Part shown: positions 45,864 through 57,805 of the stretch, piece after piece
Layout: each line of letters opens with the position of its first letter
Position numbering within the stretch: position 1 is the stretch's first letter
Origin: Treponema bryantii
GTDB lineage: Bacteria; Spirochaetota; Spirochaetia; Treponematales; Treponemataceae
Direction of reading: 5' to 3'
NCBI GenBank assembly: GCA_015061465.1
Contig: SUWN01000007.1
Span: 1-64,000 of the forward strand
DNA length: 64,000 nucleotides
Program-made: the position numbers and the translations under genes
The notes under the pieces: generated by a model
The model's database searches: none
What the model was told of the DNA's origin: nothing
Seen by the model: only the letters and a program-made list of their open reading frames with translations

Positions 45864-45901
45864 TTTTGAAGAAGGGTCGTTTTAACTCCCCTTCTTCAAA
45901 A
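45864..45901. other. 13-bp intercistronic hairpin between tuf and rpsJ
   Basis: TTTTGAAGAAGGG (45864-45876) and CCCTTCTTCAAAA (45889-45901) form a perfect stem with a 12-nt loop. There is no T-run on the minus strand after it, so processing or partial attenuation is likelier than full termination. The rpsJ ribosome site follows immediately. Confidence 0.6.
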
Positions 45902-45909
45902 ACTAAAAA

Positions 45910-47091
45910 CTATTCAATAATTTTTGTTACCTGACCTGAAGCGATTGTACGACCGCCTTCACGAACAGCAAGTTTAAGACCTTCATCCATAGCGATTGGG
46001 TGAATAAGTGTACCGATGATTTTTGTATTATCACCAGGTTTTACCATATCAACACCATCTGTCAAATCGATTGTACCTGTAATATCTGTAGTTCTGAAGT
46101 AGAACTGTGGACGATATCCAGAGAAGAATGGGCTATGACGTCCACCTTCTTCTTTAGAAAGTACGTAAATTTGAGCTTCGAATTTTGTATGTGGTTGAAT
46201 TGTTTTTGGTGCAGCAAGAACTTGTCCGCGTTCAACACTTGATTTTTCAATACCACGAAGAAGGATACCTACGTTATCACCAGCCATACCTTGGTCAAGT
46301 GTTTTTTGGAACATTTCGATACCTGTTACAGTAGAAGCTTGTGTTTCTCTAATACCAACGATTTCAACAGCATCGTTCATATTTACAACACCACGTTCAA
46401 TTTTTCCTGTTACTACAGTACCACGTCCTGAGATTGTGAAGATATCTTCGATTGGCATCAAGAATGGTTTTTGATCATCACGAACTGGATCATCAAACCA
46501 TGTATCCATAGCTGCGAGCAATTCTTCGATACAAGCAGTGTTTTCTGGAGTTGGATCATTTAAAGCTTTAAATGCAGAACCTTTTACGATTGGAGTATCA
46601 CCTTCGAAACCATATTCTTTAAGTGTATCTCTCATTTCTTCTTCGATCAATTCAAGAAGTTCTGGGTCAGCAATATCAACTTTGTTCAAGAATACGATGA
46701 TTTTTGGTACACCTACCTGACGAGCAAGCAAAAGGTGTTCACGTGTCTGAGGCATGATACCATCAGAACCAGCTACTACGAGGATAGCACCATCCATCTG
46801 AGCAGCACCAGTAATCATGTTTTTGATATAGTCAGCGTGTCCTGGACAGTCAATGTGTGCATAGTGACGTTTGTCTGACTGATATTCAAGGTGACGTGTA
46901 TTGATTGTAATACCACGTTCTTTTTCTTCAGGAGCATTATCGATTTCATCATATTTAAGAACTTTATCACCATATTTGTTTCCACAATATGTTGTGATAG
47001 CTGCTGAAGTTGTTGTTTTACCATGGTCAACGTGACCGATAGTACCAACGTTCATGTGAGGTTTAGTTCTAACGAACTTCTCCTTAGCCAT
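45910..47091 (-). CDS. tuf: Elongation factor Tu
   Basis: Brings aminoacyl-tRNA to the ribosome. It is 393 aa with G motifs [13 protein letters not shown] and NKVD, then domains 2 and 3. The gene directly precedes rpsJ. fusA, which usually lies between rpsG and tuf, is absent. A 520-bp leader separates it from rpsG. Confidence 0.99.
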   Translation of the reverse strand: MAKEKFVRTKPHMNVGTIGHVDHGKTTTSAAITTYCGNKYGDKVLKYDEIDNAPEEKERGITINTRHLEYQSDKRHYAHIDCPGHADYIKNMITGAAQMDGAILVVAGSDGIMPQTREHLLLARQVGVPKIIVFLNKVDIADPELLELIEEEMRDTLKEYGFEGDTPIVKGSAFKALNDPTPENTACIEELLAAMDTWFDDPVRDDQKPFLMPIEDIFTISGRGTVVTGKIERGVVNMNDAVEIVGIRETQASTVTGIEMFQKTLDQGMAGDNVGILLRGIEKSSVERGQVLAAPKTIQPHTKFEAQIYVLSKEEGGRHSPFFSGYRPQFYFRTTDITGTIDLTDGVDMVKPGDNTKIIGTLIHPIAMDEGLKLAVREGGRTIASGQVTKIIE

Positions 47092-47610
47092 GTTTTTCTC
47101 CTTGCCGGGAACCTATGCCCAGCATACTTATTTTTATGTGTTGCACTTTAAGCCAGAACGTAAAACCACCCCACAAGGCAGCAATACATTCGCAGACACA
47201 ATTAATTGATAGATTAGAGAAAAGAAAGGAGATGTGCGGAAAAATTAATTTAATCTTTATATAACATTCCATCTTTTTACGAAATGTTACAACCCGACAC
47301 CACCAATCATTATCACAAATCTTATTTTTGACAACTGGTCTGGTTTATTTCGAGTTAAGCCACTTTTGGCACAACAGAAACCACCCAACCTATCGTCTAT
47401 ATAATCATTACCAACGGTAATAATTTCAAAGTTAAGGGCCGTACACATCTGAAAATTAGCATAAAAACACCAATTAACTTTACGATTGTACCAGATTTTT
47501 ATAAAAATCTGCCTGTTTCTCAAAGAACCCACTAATCCTTTAAAAAAAGACTAGCCTAATATTTATACAATTTTTACATATAAATTGCAATAGTCTAAAT
47601 ATTAATTTTA
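47092..47610 (-). promoter_or_regulatory. Long upstream region of tuf
   Basis: No gene could be supported in this 519-bp gap. An 81-codon minus-strand frame (47532-47287) has no ribosome site or recognisable family. A perfect 20-bp palindrome, CAGATTTTTATAAAAATCTG, lies at 47492-47511. On the minus strand it is followed after one base by TACAAT, a possible -10 box. A second promoter candidate, TTGTCA then TAATGA 16 nt later, lies near 47310-47335. This region probably holds the tuf/S10 promoter. Confidence 0.45.
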
Positions 47611-47648
47611 GAAAAAAAATAGGTGGCATTTCGTTTAGAAACACCACC
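47611..47648 (-). terminator. Terminator after rpsG
   Basis: On the minus strand GGTGGTGTTTC and GAAATGCCACC pair over 11 bp (two G-U pairs) with a 5-nt loop, followed by TA and a run of eight T. It separates the rpsL-rpsG unit from tuf. Confidence 0.85.
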
Positions 47649-47663
47649 CATCCTAAAATTAAA

Positions 47664-48134
47664 CTACCATCTGTAGTGAGCAAAAGCTTTATTTGCTTCT
47701 GCCATTTTATGTACATCTTCACGTTTTTTGAATGCTGTACCAGTATTGTTATAAGCATCCAAAAGTTCAGCTGCTAATGTTTCAGCCATTCCGTGACCAC
47801 TTCTTTTACGAGCTGCATCAATAATCCATCTCATAGCAAGTGCTTCACGACGTGATTCACGAATTTCCATTGGAACTTGATATGTAGCACCACCAACACG
47901 GCGAGATTTAACTTCAACCATTGGTTTTACATTTTCAAGTGCTTTAAGCAAAACTTCTAAAGGATCTTTATCTGTTTTTGCTTTTAAATTGTCCATAGCT
48001 TTATAAACAATTTTTACACAAGTTTCTTTCTTTCCGTCCAACATCATGCGACATACGAACTTAGAAATAACTTTGCTATTGTATTTAACATCCGGCAATA
48101 AAGGACGTTCAACTGATTTCTTATGCCTTCCCAT
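47664..48134 (-). CDS. rpsG: 30S ribosomal protein S7
   Basis: A 156-aa head-assembly protein ([20 protein letters not shown]). It is the last gene of the short rpsL-rpsG unit, and a terminator follows instead of fusA. Confidence 0.98.
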   Translation of the reverse strand: MGRHKKSVERPLLPDVKYNSKVISKFVCRMMLDGKKETCVKIVYKAMDNLKAKTDKDPLEVLLKALENVKPMVEVKSRRVGGATYQVPMEIRESRREALAMRWIIDAARKRSGHGMAETLAAELLDAYNNTGTAFKKREDVHKMAEANKAFAHYRW

Positions 48135-48146
48135 CTTACGCCTCCA

Positions 48147-48521
48147 TTATGCCTTTGGTCTTTTAGCACCATATTTAGAACGACCGCGTTTTCTGTCTTC
48201 TACACCAAGTGCATCTTTTGTACCACGAATGATATGATAACGTACACCAGGAAGATCTTTTACACGACCACCACGTACTAAAACTACTGAGTGTTCCTGC
48301 AAGTTATGTCCAATACCAGGAATATATGCAGTAACTTCAATTCCATTACTTAAACGAACACGGGCAATTTTTCTTAATGCCGAGTTTGGTTTTTTAGGTG
48401 TCTGAGTCATTACACGTGTACATACACCACGTTTCTGCGGACAAGAATCAAGTGCGGGAGCTTTAGTTCTGTTAGCAGCAGATTTACGACCCTGACGGAT
48501 TAACTGATTTATTGTAGGCAT
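48147..48521 (-). CDS. rpsL: 30S ribosomal protein S12
   Basis: A 124-aa decoding-centre protein. Lys in [11 protein letters not shown] and in [12 protein letters not shown] are the unmodified streptomycin-sensitive residues. It starts a new transcription unit after rpoC. Confidence 0.98.
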   Translation of the reverse strand: MPTINQLIRQGRKSAANRTKAPALDSCPQKRGVCTRVMTQTPKKPNSALRKIARVRLSNGIEVTAYIPGIGHNLQEHSVVLVRGGRVKDLPGVRYHIIRGTKDALGVEDRKRGRSKYGAKRPKA

Positions 48522-48541
48522 CGCCTATTCTCCTATTTTTA

Positions 48542-48561
48542 TTCCGGTCAGCACCCCGGAA
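48542..48561 (-). other. Hairpin in the rpsL leader
   Basis: TTCCGG (48542-48547) and CCGGAA (48556-48561) form a 6-bp GC-rich stem with an 8-nt loop about 20 nt before the rpsL start. It may be a feedback or stability element. Confidence 0.4.
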
Positions 48562-48585
48562 AGAATAAACAATAATAGTTCTATT

Positions 48586-48614
48586 ATTCTAAAGAATTTG
48601 TAAAATGAATTCAA
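48586..48614 (-). promoter_or_regulatory. Promoter for rpsL-rpsG
   Basis: On the minus strand TTGAAT (48614-48609) and TAGAAT (48591-48586) are 17 nt apart, downstream of the rpoC terminator and about 65 nt before rpsL. Confidence 0.6.
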
Positions 48615-48663
48615 GCAAATTTCTTGCAAATTCCGATTTTTTATACAAAGATTTATACTTTTA

Positions 48664-48716
48664 TAAAAAAACACCTTTTAATCAACTTAATAAATTTCAG
48701 TTTCTTAAAAGGTGTT
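48664..48716 (-). terminator. Terminator after rpoC
   Basis: AACACCTTTTAA (48670-48681) and TTAAAAGGTGTT (48705-48716) form a perfect 12-bp stem with a 23-nt loop. On the minus strand a T-run follows (48671 down to 48664). Confidence 0.85.
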
Positions 48717-48749
48717 TAATTCAATTAGAACTTTCTAATTTTATTTAAA

Positions 48750-51700
48750 TTAGTCGGTTTCATCTGATGATTCATAAATCCTGTCATCCATCTGAGCTTG
48801 AGCTTCTTGTTCTAATCTACGACGCTCAAGAATTTCGTCCATCTGGATATCCAAATCTTTATCATTATCATCAGTAAGTTTAATATCTTTATAATTTTTT
48901 ATACCTGTTCCTGCTGGAATCATGTGACCAATTGCAACATTTTCTTTGATACCATGCAATCCATCTGTTGCTCCAGAAATAGCTGCGTTTGTAAGAACAC
49001 GAGTTGTTTCCTGGAATGAAGCAGCTGAGATAAATGAATCAACATTCAAAGAAGCCTTTGTGATACCTTGGAACATTGGGCGACCAATTGCAGGTTGTCC
49101 ACCTTCTTTGATTACACGCTGGTTTTCTTCATGGAATTTATATTTATCAATTTGTTGACCAAAGATAAATTTAGTATCACCAACAGCAACAATTTCAACT
49201 TTACGCAACATCTGGCGTACGATAATACCGATATGTTTATCACTAATATCTACACCTTGAGCACGATAAACTTGTTGAATTTCGTCCATAAGGTAATTTT
49301 GAAGTGCATTTTCACCAAGAATTGCAAGTACATCTTGTGGAATTGGAGAACCTGCACAAAGTTGTTCACCAGCTTCTACTTTATCGCCATCACGTACAAG
49401 CATACGTTTTGTCATAGGAACTAAGTGATCAAATTCTTTTCCGAATTCATCTTCTATAGACACAATTCGTTTACCTTTTTGAATTCCTTTGAATTTAACA
49501 AGACCAGAAATCTGAGCTAATACACAAGGATTCTTTGGTTTACGAGCTTCAAAAAGTTCAGCTACACGTGGAAGACCACCAGTAATATCGTTTGATTTCT
49601 GAGCTGCTTTTGGAAGTTTTGCTAACAATACACCAGCTTTTACAGGTTTTTTATCTTCTACATTTGAAGGAATTACGGCACCTGCTGGAAGATAATATGT
49701 TCCAAGTACGTTTCCGTCTTCATCTGTAATAAGAATACGTGGCTGTTTTACATCAAGGTGCAAGTCAGTAATAATACGTTCTACAGAACCAGATTGTAAG
49801 TCAATTTTTTCTTCAAGCGTTGAACCAACAATTACGTCTTCAAAGTGAACATATCCATCTTGTTCAGCGATAATTGGGTCATTGAACTGGTCAAATTCAC
49901 CAATTGGTTCACCTTTTTGAACGATTGTTCCTTCTTTAATATAAATTGTAGAACCGTTTGCAATTTCAACTTTTTGTTCTTTGTTTGTTACGTAAAGAAC
50001 ATTGTCAATAATTTTTACAGTTCCTGTAACAGCAGCATCAATTGTTTTGTTACCACGTTTTACAAGAGGAGTTCCTCTCATCAAACTTGTTCCATCTTCA
50101 ACAAGGATTTCATCTTTTGCTTCGATGTTTAATTGATCAAGAATACGAATTACTGTCATGTGACCTTTACGTGTAAACAACCATTTTCCATCTTTTGTTT
50201 CAACGTGAGTACCAGTAATTTCTTTAATCAAAGCATTGAATTTGAATACAATGTGGTTATCTTCAGTAGACATTTCGGCAGCACCACCAGAGTGGAATGT
50301 ACGAAGTGTCAACTGTGTACCAGGCTGACCAATAGATTGAGCAGCGATAATACCAACAGCTTCACCAATTTCTACTACTTTATTGCGAGCTAAGTTCTGT
50401 CCATAACATTTTACACAAATACCATGTTTTGCTTCACATGTAAGTACAGTTCTGAGTTTTACTTTTTCAACACCTGCAGCATCGATTTTTGCAGCCATTG
50501 CTTCATCAATGTACTGATTTACATCGCAAATAAGTTCTCCAGTGATAGGATGAACAACTTCTTCAATTGTAAAGTGACCTTGAATTCTGTCTTTCAAAGG
50601 AACTTTTACTTCATCACCTTCTTTTATTGCTGCATAGTCAATACCGTTGATTGTAGAACAGTCTTCTTCATTGATTACAACATCTTGTGCAACATCAACA
50701 AGACGACGAGTCATATAACCAGCTTCAGCAGTTTTAAGAGCAGTATCCGAAAGACCTTTACGAGAAGCGTTAGTTGAAATAAAGTATTCGATAACCGAAA
50801 GACCTTCTTTAAAGTTAGAACGGATTGGAAGTTCAATAATTGCACCATTTGGTTTAGTCATCAATCCACGCATAGCAGCAAGCTGTGCAATCTGACCTCT
50901 AGAACCGCGGGCACCAGATGTAGCCATCATGTAAATTGTATTAAATCCATCTTTATCTTTTTGAAGGTTATCCATCATTATTTCTGTGAGCTTTTTATTT
51001 GTTTTGTCCCACATGTCAATTACTTTGTTATAACGTTCGTCCGCAGTAATTTGACCTTTTGAATACTGATTAACGATATCTTCAACTTCTTTATTTGCTT
51101 TATCTATCATCTCTTTCTTTTCTTCTGGAACAAGAATATCGTCCATAGAAAGAGTTGCGCCATAGAATGTAGCGTTTTTATAACCAATATCTTTAATTGC
51201 ATCATGCATTTGAATAGTGAGCCATGCACCTTTTTCGTGGTAAACATGTTCAATCATCTTTTTAAGATTTTTATCGCCCATCTGTTCATTTACATAATCA
51301 ACACCTTCTGGCATTGCTTCGTTGAAAGCAAGACGTCCAGCAGTTGTTTCAATTAAATCACCTTCTGCAAAAACTTCTTTATTACCAAAAGTATTTACTG
51401 CAAAAGAATTTTTTGGTGCAGGAACTTTTACTAAAGCTTGCCATTCAATATTTCCAAGTTCAGCTGCCAAGCGAACCTCGTTAGTAGAACTAAAGCGTTT
51501 TCCTGTTCCTTTTGCATTTGGTTTTACAGAAGTCATGTAATAAATACCAAGAACCATATCCTGAGAAGGAGCAACGATTGTTTTACCGTTAGCTGGGTCA
51601 AGCAAGTTTCTTGCAGAAAGCATTAATGTCCAACATTCCATCTGTGCAGCTTGTGTAAGAGGAACGTGAATAGCCATCTGGTCACCATCGAAGTCGGCGT

Positions 51701-53039
51701 TGAACGCTTTACAAGCGAGAGGGTGTAATTTAAGAGCTTTTCCTTCTACTAAAACTGGTTCAAAAGCTTGAATACCGAGACGGTGCAAAGTAGGAGCACG
51801 GTTTAACATAACAGGATGTTCTTTTACAACTTCATCCAAAATTGCAAATACTTCTGGAGATTCCTGTTCTACAAGCATTTTAGCTTTTTTGATATTACCA
51901 ACAACGTTCTTATCTACAAGTTTTTTCATTAAGAATGGTTTGAACAATTCAAGAGCCATTTTTGTAGGAAGACCACATTGCCAAAGTTTTAATTCTGGAC
52001 CAACAACAATTACCGAACGACCAGAGTAGTCTACACGTTTACCAAGAAGGTTCAAACGGAAACGACCTTGTTTACCTTTAAGCAAATCAGAAATTGATTT
52101 TAATGGTCTATTTGCAGCACCTTTTACAGCGCGTTTACGTTTTGTATTATCAAACAAAGCATCTACAGCTTCTTGTAACATACGTTTTTCGTTACGAATG
52201 ATGATATCTGGAGCAGAAAGTTCGATAAGTCTAGACAAACGGTTATTTCTATTAATAACACGTCTATACAAATCGTTCAAATCTGATGTAGCAAAACGTC
52301 CACCATCAAGCTGAACCATTGGTCTTAATTCAGGTGGAATAACCGGAATTACATCCAAAATCATCCAAGAAACTTTGTTACCAGAAGCACGGAAATTTTC
52401 AACAATTTCTATACGACGAAGAAGTCTTTTATCTGTTTTAGAACCTTTTTCAATCATTTTAGCACGTAATTCACTTGCCAAAGCATCAAGGTCCAAACCT
52501 TCTAAGAGAGTTTTAATTGCTTCTGCACCCATATCTGCTGTAAAAGCATTTCCGTAGTGATCCAAAGCAGCTTGATATTCTTCTTCTGTAAGAAGTTGCA
52601 TTTTTCTAAGGTCTGTATCACCTGCATCAATAACGATGTATTTTTCGTAATACAAAACTGAACGAAGAGCAGCAACTTGTAAATCAAGAAGAAGCCCCAT
52701 TCTACTTGGAACAGCACGATAATACCAAATATGGCTTACTGGAGCTGCTAAAGCAATGTGTCCTGTACGTTCACGGCGAACTTTAAAGTGAGTAACTTCA
52801 ACACCACAACGATCACAAATTACACCTTTGTAACGAATAGATTTGAATTTACCACAGTAACATTCCCATTCTTTTGTAGTACCAAAAATTCTTTCACAGA
52901 ACAAACCGTCTTTCTCTGGACGCAATGTTCTATAATTGATTGTTTCTGGTTTTTTAACTTCACCATACGACCATGATTTAATTGTTTCTGGAGAAGCTAA
53001 TTTTATTTTAAGACTGTCAAAATCTTGTACATCACGCAT
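48750..53039 (-). CDS. rpoC: RNA polymerase beta' subunit
   Basis: A 1429-aa catalytic subunit. The N-terminal zinc site ([20 protein letters not shown]), the Mg-binding NADFDGDQM and the bridge/trigger-loop region ([19 protein letters not shown]) are all present. The second zinc site, with [13 protein letters not shown], is also visible. The ATG at 53039 follows AAGGAGG and gives the family start [15 protein letters not shown]. It overlaps the rpoB stop by 8 nt. Confidence 0.99.
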   Translation of the reverse strand: MRDVQDFDSLKIKLASPETIKSWSYGEVKKPETINYRTLRPEKDGLFCERIFGTTKEWECYCGKFKSIRYKGVICDRCGVEVTHFKVRRERTGHIALAAPVSHIWYYRAVPSRMGLLLDLQVAALRSVLYYEKYIVIDAGDTDLRKMQLLTEEEYQAALDHYGNAFTADMGAEAIKTLLEGLDLDALASELRAKMIEKGSKTDKRLLRRIEIVENFRASGNKVSWMILDVIPVIPPELRPMVQLDGGRFATSDLNDLYRRVINRNNRLSRLIELSAPDIIIRNEKRMLQEAVDALFDNTKRKRAVKGAANRPLKSISDLLKGKQGRFRLNLLGKRVDYSGRSVIVVGPELKLWQCGLPTKMALELFKPFLMKKLVDKNVVGNIKKAKMLVEQESPEVFAILDEVVKEHPVMLNRAPTLHRLGIQAFEPVLVEGKALKLHPLACKAFNADFDGDQMAIHVPLTQAAQMECWTLMLSARNLLDPANGKTIVAPSQDMVLGIYYMTSVKPNAKGTGKRFSSTNEVRLAAELGNIEWQALVKVPAPKNSFAVNTFGNKEVFAEGDLIETTAGRLAFNEAMPEGVDYVNEQMGDKNLKKMIEHVYHEKGAWLTIQMHDAIKDIGYKNATFYGATLSMDDILVPEEKKEMIDKANKEVEDIVNQYSKGQITADERYNKVIDMWDKTNKKLTEIMMDNLQKDKDGFNTIYMMATSGARGSRGQIAQLAAMRGLMTKPNGAIIELPIRSNFKEGLSVIEYFISTNASRKGLSDTALKTAEAGYMTRRLVDVAQDVVINEEDCSTINGIDYAAIKEGDEVKVPLKDRIQGHFTIEEVVHPITGELICDVNQYIDEAMAAKIDAAGVEKVKLRTVLTCEAKHGICVKCYGQNLARNKVVEIGEAVGIIAAQSIGQPGTQLTLRTFHSGGAAEMSTEDNHIVFKFNALIKEITGTHVETKDGKWLFTRKGHMTVIRILDQLNIEAKDEILVEDGTSLMRGTPLVKRGNKTIDAAVTGTVKIIDNVLYVTNKEQKVEIANGSTIYIKEGTIVQKGEPIGEFDQFNDPIIAEQDGYVHFEDVIVGSTLEEKIDLQSGSVERIITDLHLDVKQPRILITDEDGNVLGTYYLPAGAVIPSNVEDKKPVKAGVLLAKLPKAAQKSNDITGGLPRVAELFEARKPKNPCVLAQISGLVKFKGIQKGKRIVSIEDEFGKEFDHLVPMTKRMLVRDGDKVEAGEQLCAGSPIPQDVLAILGENALQNYLMDEIQQVYRAQGVDISDKHIGIIVRQMLRKVEIVAVGDTKFIFGQQIDKYKFHEENQRVIKEGGQPAIGRPMFQGITKASLNVDSFISAASFQETTRVLTNAAISGATDGLHGIKENVAIGHMIPAGTGIKNYKDIKLTDDNDKDLDIQMDEILERRRLEQEAQAQMDDRIYESSDETD

Positions 53040-56000
53040 TTGTATCCTCCTTGTCAAAACCGGAAGCATTTTTATCAATAATTTCTTGATCACGTTCTGT
53101 CAATGCAATCTGTTTACCTTTTGCATCATAAATTGTGAAATCAAGAGCCAAACCGCGAAGTTCTTGTACCAATACATTGAATGATTCTGGAATACCAATT
53201 GGAGATGAAGGGTCACCTTTTACAATTGATTCATAAATCTTAGAACGACCGTTCATATCATCAGATTTAATTGTCATCATTTCTTGCAATGTATTTGCAG
53301 CACCATAAGCTTCAAGAGCCCAAACTTCCATTTCTCCAAGACGCTGACCACCAAACTGAGCTTTACCACCAAGAGGCTGCTGAGTAACAAGAGAGTAAGG
53401 TCCTGTTGAACGAGCGTGCATTTTATCATCAACCAAGTGATGAAGTTTCATATAGTAAATTACGCCAACAAAAATTGGATTTACAAATGGTTCACCAGTT
53501 CTACCATCATGAACAATTTGTTTACAGTCACGTGAAAGTCCAGCTTCTTCAAGTTTATCACCAATCATATCTTGAGAAGGAGATTGGAATACAGGAGATT
53601 CAAAGAATTGATTCAAATATTTACCTGCAATACCAAGTTCCGATTCCATAATCTGACCAATGTTCATACGAGAAGGTACACCAAGTGGGTTCAAACAAAC
53701 ATCGAGAGGAGTACCGTCTTCCAAATATGGCATATCTTCGATTGGAAGGATTCTTGAAACAACACCTTTGTTTCCGTGGCGACCAGCCATTTTATCACCT
53801 TCACGTAATTTACGTTTGTTAGCGATAAGAACTTTTACCACTTTATCAACACCAGGGCTTAAATCATCACCTTCAAGGCGACTCAATTGTTGAATATCGA
53901 TTACAACACCTTCGATTCCATGTGGAACACGCAAAGATGAATCACGAACTTCTTTTGCTTTTTCACCGAAGATAGAATTCAACAATTTAAATTCTGGAGT
54001 TGTTTCTTGTTCAGATTTTGGAGTAACTTTACCAACCAAAATATCACCAGAACGAACTTTTGCACCAATGCGAATAATTCCGTCTGCATCAAGATTTGCA
54101 AGATTCTTTTCTGCTGTATTTGGAATATCGCGAGTAATTCTTTCTGGGCCAAGTTTTGTTTCACGAATTTCTGTTTGGAATTCTTTAATATGGATAGATG
54201 TGTACATATCTTCACGAACAACACGTTGAGAGATAAGAACAGCATCTTCGTAGTTATAACCATTCCAAGGCACGAATCCAACAAGGATATTTCTACCAAG
54301 TGCCAATTCACCATTGAATGTTGCAGGACCGTCAGCAAGGATTTCTCCAGCTTTTACTTTTTGTCCAACATCAACAACTGGTCTTTGGTGGTTACAAGTA
54401 TCGTTATTTGTTCTTTGATATTTTAAAAGTGTGTATGAATCAACTTCATCTGAACCATCAACACGAACTTTAATACAACTACTAGAAACGTAGATTACTT
54501 CACCTGCACGAGTTGCTTTTACAAGAACTCCAGAATCGTAAGCACATTTTCTTTCCATACCAGTTCCAACATGTGGTGGTTCTGGGAATAAAAGAGGAAC
54601 AGCCTGACGCTGCATGTTACAACCCATCAATGCACGGTTAGCATCGTCGTGTTCAAGGAATGGAATCATAGAAGCAGAAACAGAAATTACCTGACGAGGA
54701 GAAACATCAACGTATTGAACATCTTTTGGACTACGCTGAGTATAGTTTCCACGGTTACGACAAGAAATTGTTTCTGTTGGGAAAGAACCATCTTCTTTCA
54801 TTCCTTCAACAACCTGACCAATATGATATTTATCTTCATCATTAGCAGACAAATAATCTACTTGATTAGTTACTTTTCCATCTTCTACTTTGCGGTAAGG
54901 AGCTTCCAAGAAACCATAATCATTAATTCTAGTAAACATAGCCAATGAAACGATAAGACCGATGTTTGGACCTTCAGGAGTTTCAATTGGACACATACGA
55001 CCGTAGTGAGAATAGTGTACGTCACGAACTTCAAAACCAGCTCTATCGCGGCTCAAACCACCTGGTCCCAAAGCATTAAGACGACGTTTATGTGTAAGTT
55101 CAGCCAATGGGTTAATTTGATCCATGAACTGAGAAAGTTGTGAAGAACCAAAGAATTCTTTAATAGAAGCAACGATTGGTTTGATAGAAATCAAATCTTG
55201 TGGCTTCATTGTGTCTGTTTCTCTAAGGCTCATTCTTTCTTTTGCAATGCGTTCCATTCTGCTGAAAGCTGACTTAAGATTATTTGTCATCAATTCACCA
55301 ACAGAACGAATACGACGGTTACCTAAGAAATCGATATCATCAACTTGTTCTTCACCAATAAATACTTTGATTAAGAATTTCATTGTGTTGATAATGTCGT
55401 CTTTTACCAAAGTAACATCATTAATATGTTCAGTTCCGAATTTTTTGTTGATTTTATAACGACCAACACGTCCAATGTCGTAATGACGTTCAGAGAAGAA
55501 CAAAGAATTCAAATATTTTTCTGCAGAATCAGCAGTCATTGGTTCACCTGGTTTGAGGATACTACAAATTGTGCTTAATGCATCTTCTTTAGTTGGTTCG
55601 TTATCAATAGAACCTTCTCTTACATATTTAACTTCTTCGCGTTCAAAACAGTTAATAATCATTTGTGAATTTAATGAATTATTAACTTCTTCCTTGTTAT
55701 AAGGGTCGTTGCGAGTATCGAATCTGATAACACAGATTTCAGAAATATTATTTGCGATTAAATCATCGATATCATGAGGATGAAGTCTTGTACCTGCATT
55801 GAAAAGACGTTTTTCTTCACCATTTTCGTCTTTGATAATTACAGCATCTGCCAAAACTTTATCTACTAACGCTTCTTTAGAAGCAGAATCTGTTTTTACT
55901 TCAACAGTTTCTACATCATAGAAACAACGAATAATTTCTTCACGAGTATTGTAACCTAAAGCACGCAAGAAAAGTGTACCAAGAATTTTCTTTTTGCGGT

Positions 56001-56574
56001 CAATTTTTGCAAAAATCAATTCTTTTTTCTGGTCAATTTCAAACTCAAGCCACAAACCACGGTAAGAAATAATACGTGATGAGTAAACACCCTTTTCATA
56101 ACTAAAGATAACACCTGGAGAACGGTGAATCTGAGAAACAACAACGCGTTCTGCACCGTTAATAACAAATGTACCTCTATCTGTCATAAGAGGGATATCA
56201 CCCATATATATATCTTTTTGAAGGATTGCTCCTGTCTGAAGGAAATTCAAATTAATACGGGCTTTTAATGGAACAGAATAAGTTTGACCTTTCTGTTTAC
56301 ATTCAACTTCCGAGAATTTTATGTTAGACCAATCTAGTTCATAAAATTCATATTCCAAAGACATATCACCGTTTGGACTTTCAATTGGGAATGTAGAAGT
56401 AAATACATTTTGTAAACCTTGATCCAAAATTGGTTCATGTTTACGTAATTTGTCCGATTGAAGGAAACTTTCGTATGATGATGTTTGGATTTCAATAAGA
56501 TTTGGTACTTCCATGAAATTCTGGATATCTTTACCAAAATACTGACGATTGATTGTTCGAGTTTTTGCGAACAT
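53032..56574 (-). CDS. rpoB: RNA polymerase beta subunit, natural rifampicin-resistance residue
   Basis: A 1180-aa catalytic subunit. The ATG at 56574 follows GGGGGGA and gives [15 protein letters not shown]. The rifampicin pocket cluster I reads [20 protein letters not shown], then [13 protein letters not shown]. Asn500 (codon 55075-55077) stands where E. coli has Ser531. Asn at this site is described in spirochaetes that are naturally resistant to rifampicin. A partial stem-loop precedes the gene. Confidence 0.99.
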   Translation of the reverse strand: MFAKTRTINRQYFGKDIQNFMEVPNLIEIQTSSYESFLQSDKLRKHEPILDQGLQNVFTSTFPIESPNGDMSLEYEFYELDWSNIKFSEVECKQKGQTYSVPLKARINLNFLQTGAILQKDIYMGDIPLMTDRGTFVINGAERVVVSQIHRSPGVIFSYEKGVYSSRIISYRGLWLEFEIDQKKELIFAKIDRKKKILGTLFLRALGYNTREEIIRCFYDVETVEVKTDSASKEALVDKVLADAVIIKDENGEEKRLFNAGTRLHPHDIDDLIANNISEICVIRFDTRNDPYNKEEVNNSLNSQMIINCFEREEVKYVREGSIDNEPTKEDALSTICSILKPGEPMTADSAEKYLNSLFFSERHYDIGRVGRYKINKKFGTEHINDVTLVKDDIINTMKFLIKVFIGEEQVDDIDFLGNRRIRSVGELMTNNLKSAFSRMERIAKERMSLRETDTMKPQDLISIKPIVASIKEFFGSSQLSQFMDQINPLAELTHKRRLNALGPGGLSRDRAGFEVRDVHYSHYGRMCPIETPEGPNIGLIVSLAMFTRINDYGFLEAPYRKVEDGKVTNQVDYLSANDEDKYHIGQVVEGMKEDGSFPTETISCRNRGNYTQRSPKDVQYVDVSPRQVISVSASMIPFLEHDDANRALMGCNMQRQAVPLLFPEPPHVGTGMERKCAYDSGVLVKATRAGEVIYVSSSCIKVRVDGSDEVDSYTLLKYQRTNNDTCNHQRPVVDVGQKVKAGEILADGPATFNGELALGRNILVGFVPWNGYNYEDAVLISQRVVREDMYTSIHIKEFQTEIRETKLGPERITRDIPNTAEKNLANLDADGIIRIGAKVRSGDILVGKVTPKSEQETTPEFKLLNSIFGEKAKEVRDSSLRVPHGIEGVVIDIQQLSRLEGDDLSPGVDKVVKVLIANKRKLREGDKMAGRHGNKGVVSRILPIEDMPYLEDGTPLDVCLNPLGVPSRMNIGQIMESELGIAGKYLNQFFESPVFQSPSQDMIGDKLEEAGLSRDCKQIVHDGRTGEPFVNPIFVGVIYYMKLHHLVDDKMHARSTGPYSLVTQQPLGGKAQFGGQRLGEMEVWALEAYGAANTLQEMMTIKSDDMNGRSKIYESIVKGDPSSPIGIPESFNVLVQELRGLALDFTIYDAKGKQIALTERDQEIIDKNASGFDKEDTNA

Positions 56575-56690
56575 CAGATCCCCCCAAAATATTTGATTCA
56601 GTTCGTTATCTGCTACATACAAGAAACTCTGTACAGCACAGAAAACACTGATAAAAGTAGGATTGGATATTTTGATTTTTATACAAATTA

Positions 56691-56730
56691 AGGGGATACC
56701 TGAACAAAATCATAAATTCAAGCATCCCCT
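56691..56730 (-). other. Attenuator-like hairpin between rplL and rpoB
   Basis: AGGGGAT (56691-56697) and ATCCCCT (56724-56730) pair over 7 bp, with an inner TGAA/TTCA stem. Only a weak T-run follows on the minus strand, so partial read-through into rpoB is expected, as at this point in other bacteria. Confidence 0.55.
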
Positions 56731-56765
56731 AAGGTGTAAAATATTTTAGTCTATATATAAACTAA

Positions 56766-57143
56766 TTATTTTTTACTTGCTTTACCACCAGCTTCTTCGA
56801 TTTTCTTGATGATTTCGTCAGCATCAGCTTTGCTTGCACCTTCTTTCAATGTCTGTGGTGCACCTTCTACGAGAGCTTTTGCTTCACCAAGTCCAAGACC
56901 TGTAATTTCACGTACAACTTTAATAACAGGAATCTTTTTAGCTGCATCAAAGCTGTCAAGTGTAACTGTGAATTCTGTTTGTTCTTCTCCACCTGCTGCT
57001 GCACCTGCTGCTGGAGCTGCTGCAACTGCTACTGCTGCTGTTACACCGAATTTTTCTTCCATTGCTTTTACAAGTTCTGAACATTCAAGAACTGTCATTG
57101 AAGCGATAGCTTCAAGAATTTGATCATTTGTGAGAGCTGCCAT
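56766..57143 (-). CDS. rplL: 50S ribosomal protein L7/L12
   Basis: A 125-aa stalk protein: N-terminal dimer domain, Ala/Gly-rich hinge (about 35-52) and the C-terminal factor-binding domain ([20 protein letters not shown]). Confidence 0.98.
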   Translation of the reverse strand: MAALTNDQILEAIASMTVLECSELVKAMEEKFGVTAAVAVAAAPAAGAAAGGEEQTEFTVTLDSFDAAKKIPVIKVVREITGLGLGEAKALVEGAPQTLKEGASKADADEIIKKIEEAGGKASKK

Positions 57144-57175
57144 ATTGTCTTCTCCATAAAATTAAATTATATATT

Positions 57176-57272
57176 CCACTTAATAAGTGGCAGCGGATAT
57201 TTTATCAACTGATTTTTACCGCTTTTACACGGACAGTCGACAGCTATGAAGCCTGACCGTGTTTAAATACTT
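57176..57272 (-). promoter_or_regulatory. Three-hairpin region between rplJ and rplL
   Basis: On the minus strand, in order: ACACGG-A-CAG with CTG-A-CCGTGT (57237-57272), GCGG with CCGC (57193-57232), and CCACTT with AAGTGG (57176-57190). These sit before the rplL ribosome site. Such structure could set the higher L12 output or provide L10-L12 feedback. Confidence 0.45.
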
Positions 57273-57289
57273 TGTGCATTGATTCAGAC

Positions 57290-57805
57290 TTATGCCTGAC
57301 CTTCTGCTTCTTTCTTTTCTGCGTATGCTTTGATTGTAGCTGCAAGTTGGCGAACTGGACCGTTCATAGCAGACATAAGCATAGAGTAAAGTTGTTTTTT
57401 TCCTGGAACCTTTGAGTAAGCTTCAATTTTAGCTTGATCATAGATTTCATTTTCGATGCTAGCACCTTTTACATTTAATGCTGGAACATCTTTTGCAAAG
57501 TCAAAAAGGATTTTTGCTACTTCGTTAGAGTCTTCTTTTGCCATAGCAACAACAGTTGGACCCTTTAAGTAATCAGCAACATTTTCAACTTTCATATCTT
57601 CAAATGCAATACGAGCAAAATTGTTTTTTACAACTTTTAATACTGCATCTTTTTCACGAAGTTTGTCTCTCAAACTTGTGATTTGTTCTACTGTAAGACC
57701 GCGATAATCAGCAAAAATAAAATCACTGTAATCTGCGAATGCTTTTTTTGTATTTTCAATTGCTTCTGCTTTTGCAGGCTGAATTTTCTTTGCTCTGATA
57801 GCCAT
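57290..57805 (-). CDS. rplJ: 50S ribosomal protein L10
   Basis: A 171-aa stalk base (FIFADYRGLTVEQITSLRDK) that holds L12 dimers by its C-terminal helix. Its ATG overlaps the rplA stop by 1 nt. Confidence 0.98.
   Translation of the reverse strand: MAIRAKKIQPAKAEAIENTKKAFADYSDFIFADYRGLTVEQITSLRDKLREKDAVLKVVKNNFARIAFEDMKVENVADYLKGPTVVAMAKEDSNEVAKILFDFAKDVPALNVKGASIENEIYDQAKIEAYSKVPGKKQLYSMLMSAMNGPVRQLAATIKAYAEKKEAEGQA

Noticed and set aside
47287-47532. 81-codon minus-strand frame upstream of tuf
   Set aside because: It has no ribosome site, no recognisable protein features, and overlaps the likely promoter region.
48750-56574. Many plus-strand frames of 60-140 codons opposite rpoB, rpoC and the ribosomal genes
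   Set aside because: They are antisense shadows of conserved genes with no ribosome sites and composition dictated by the opposite strand.
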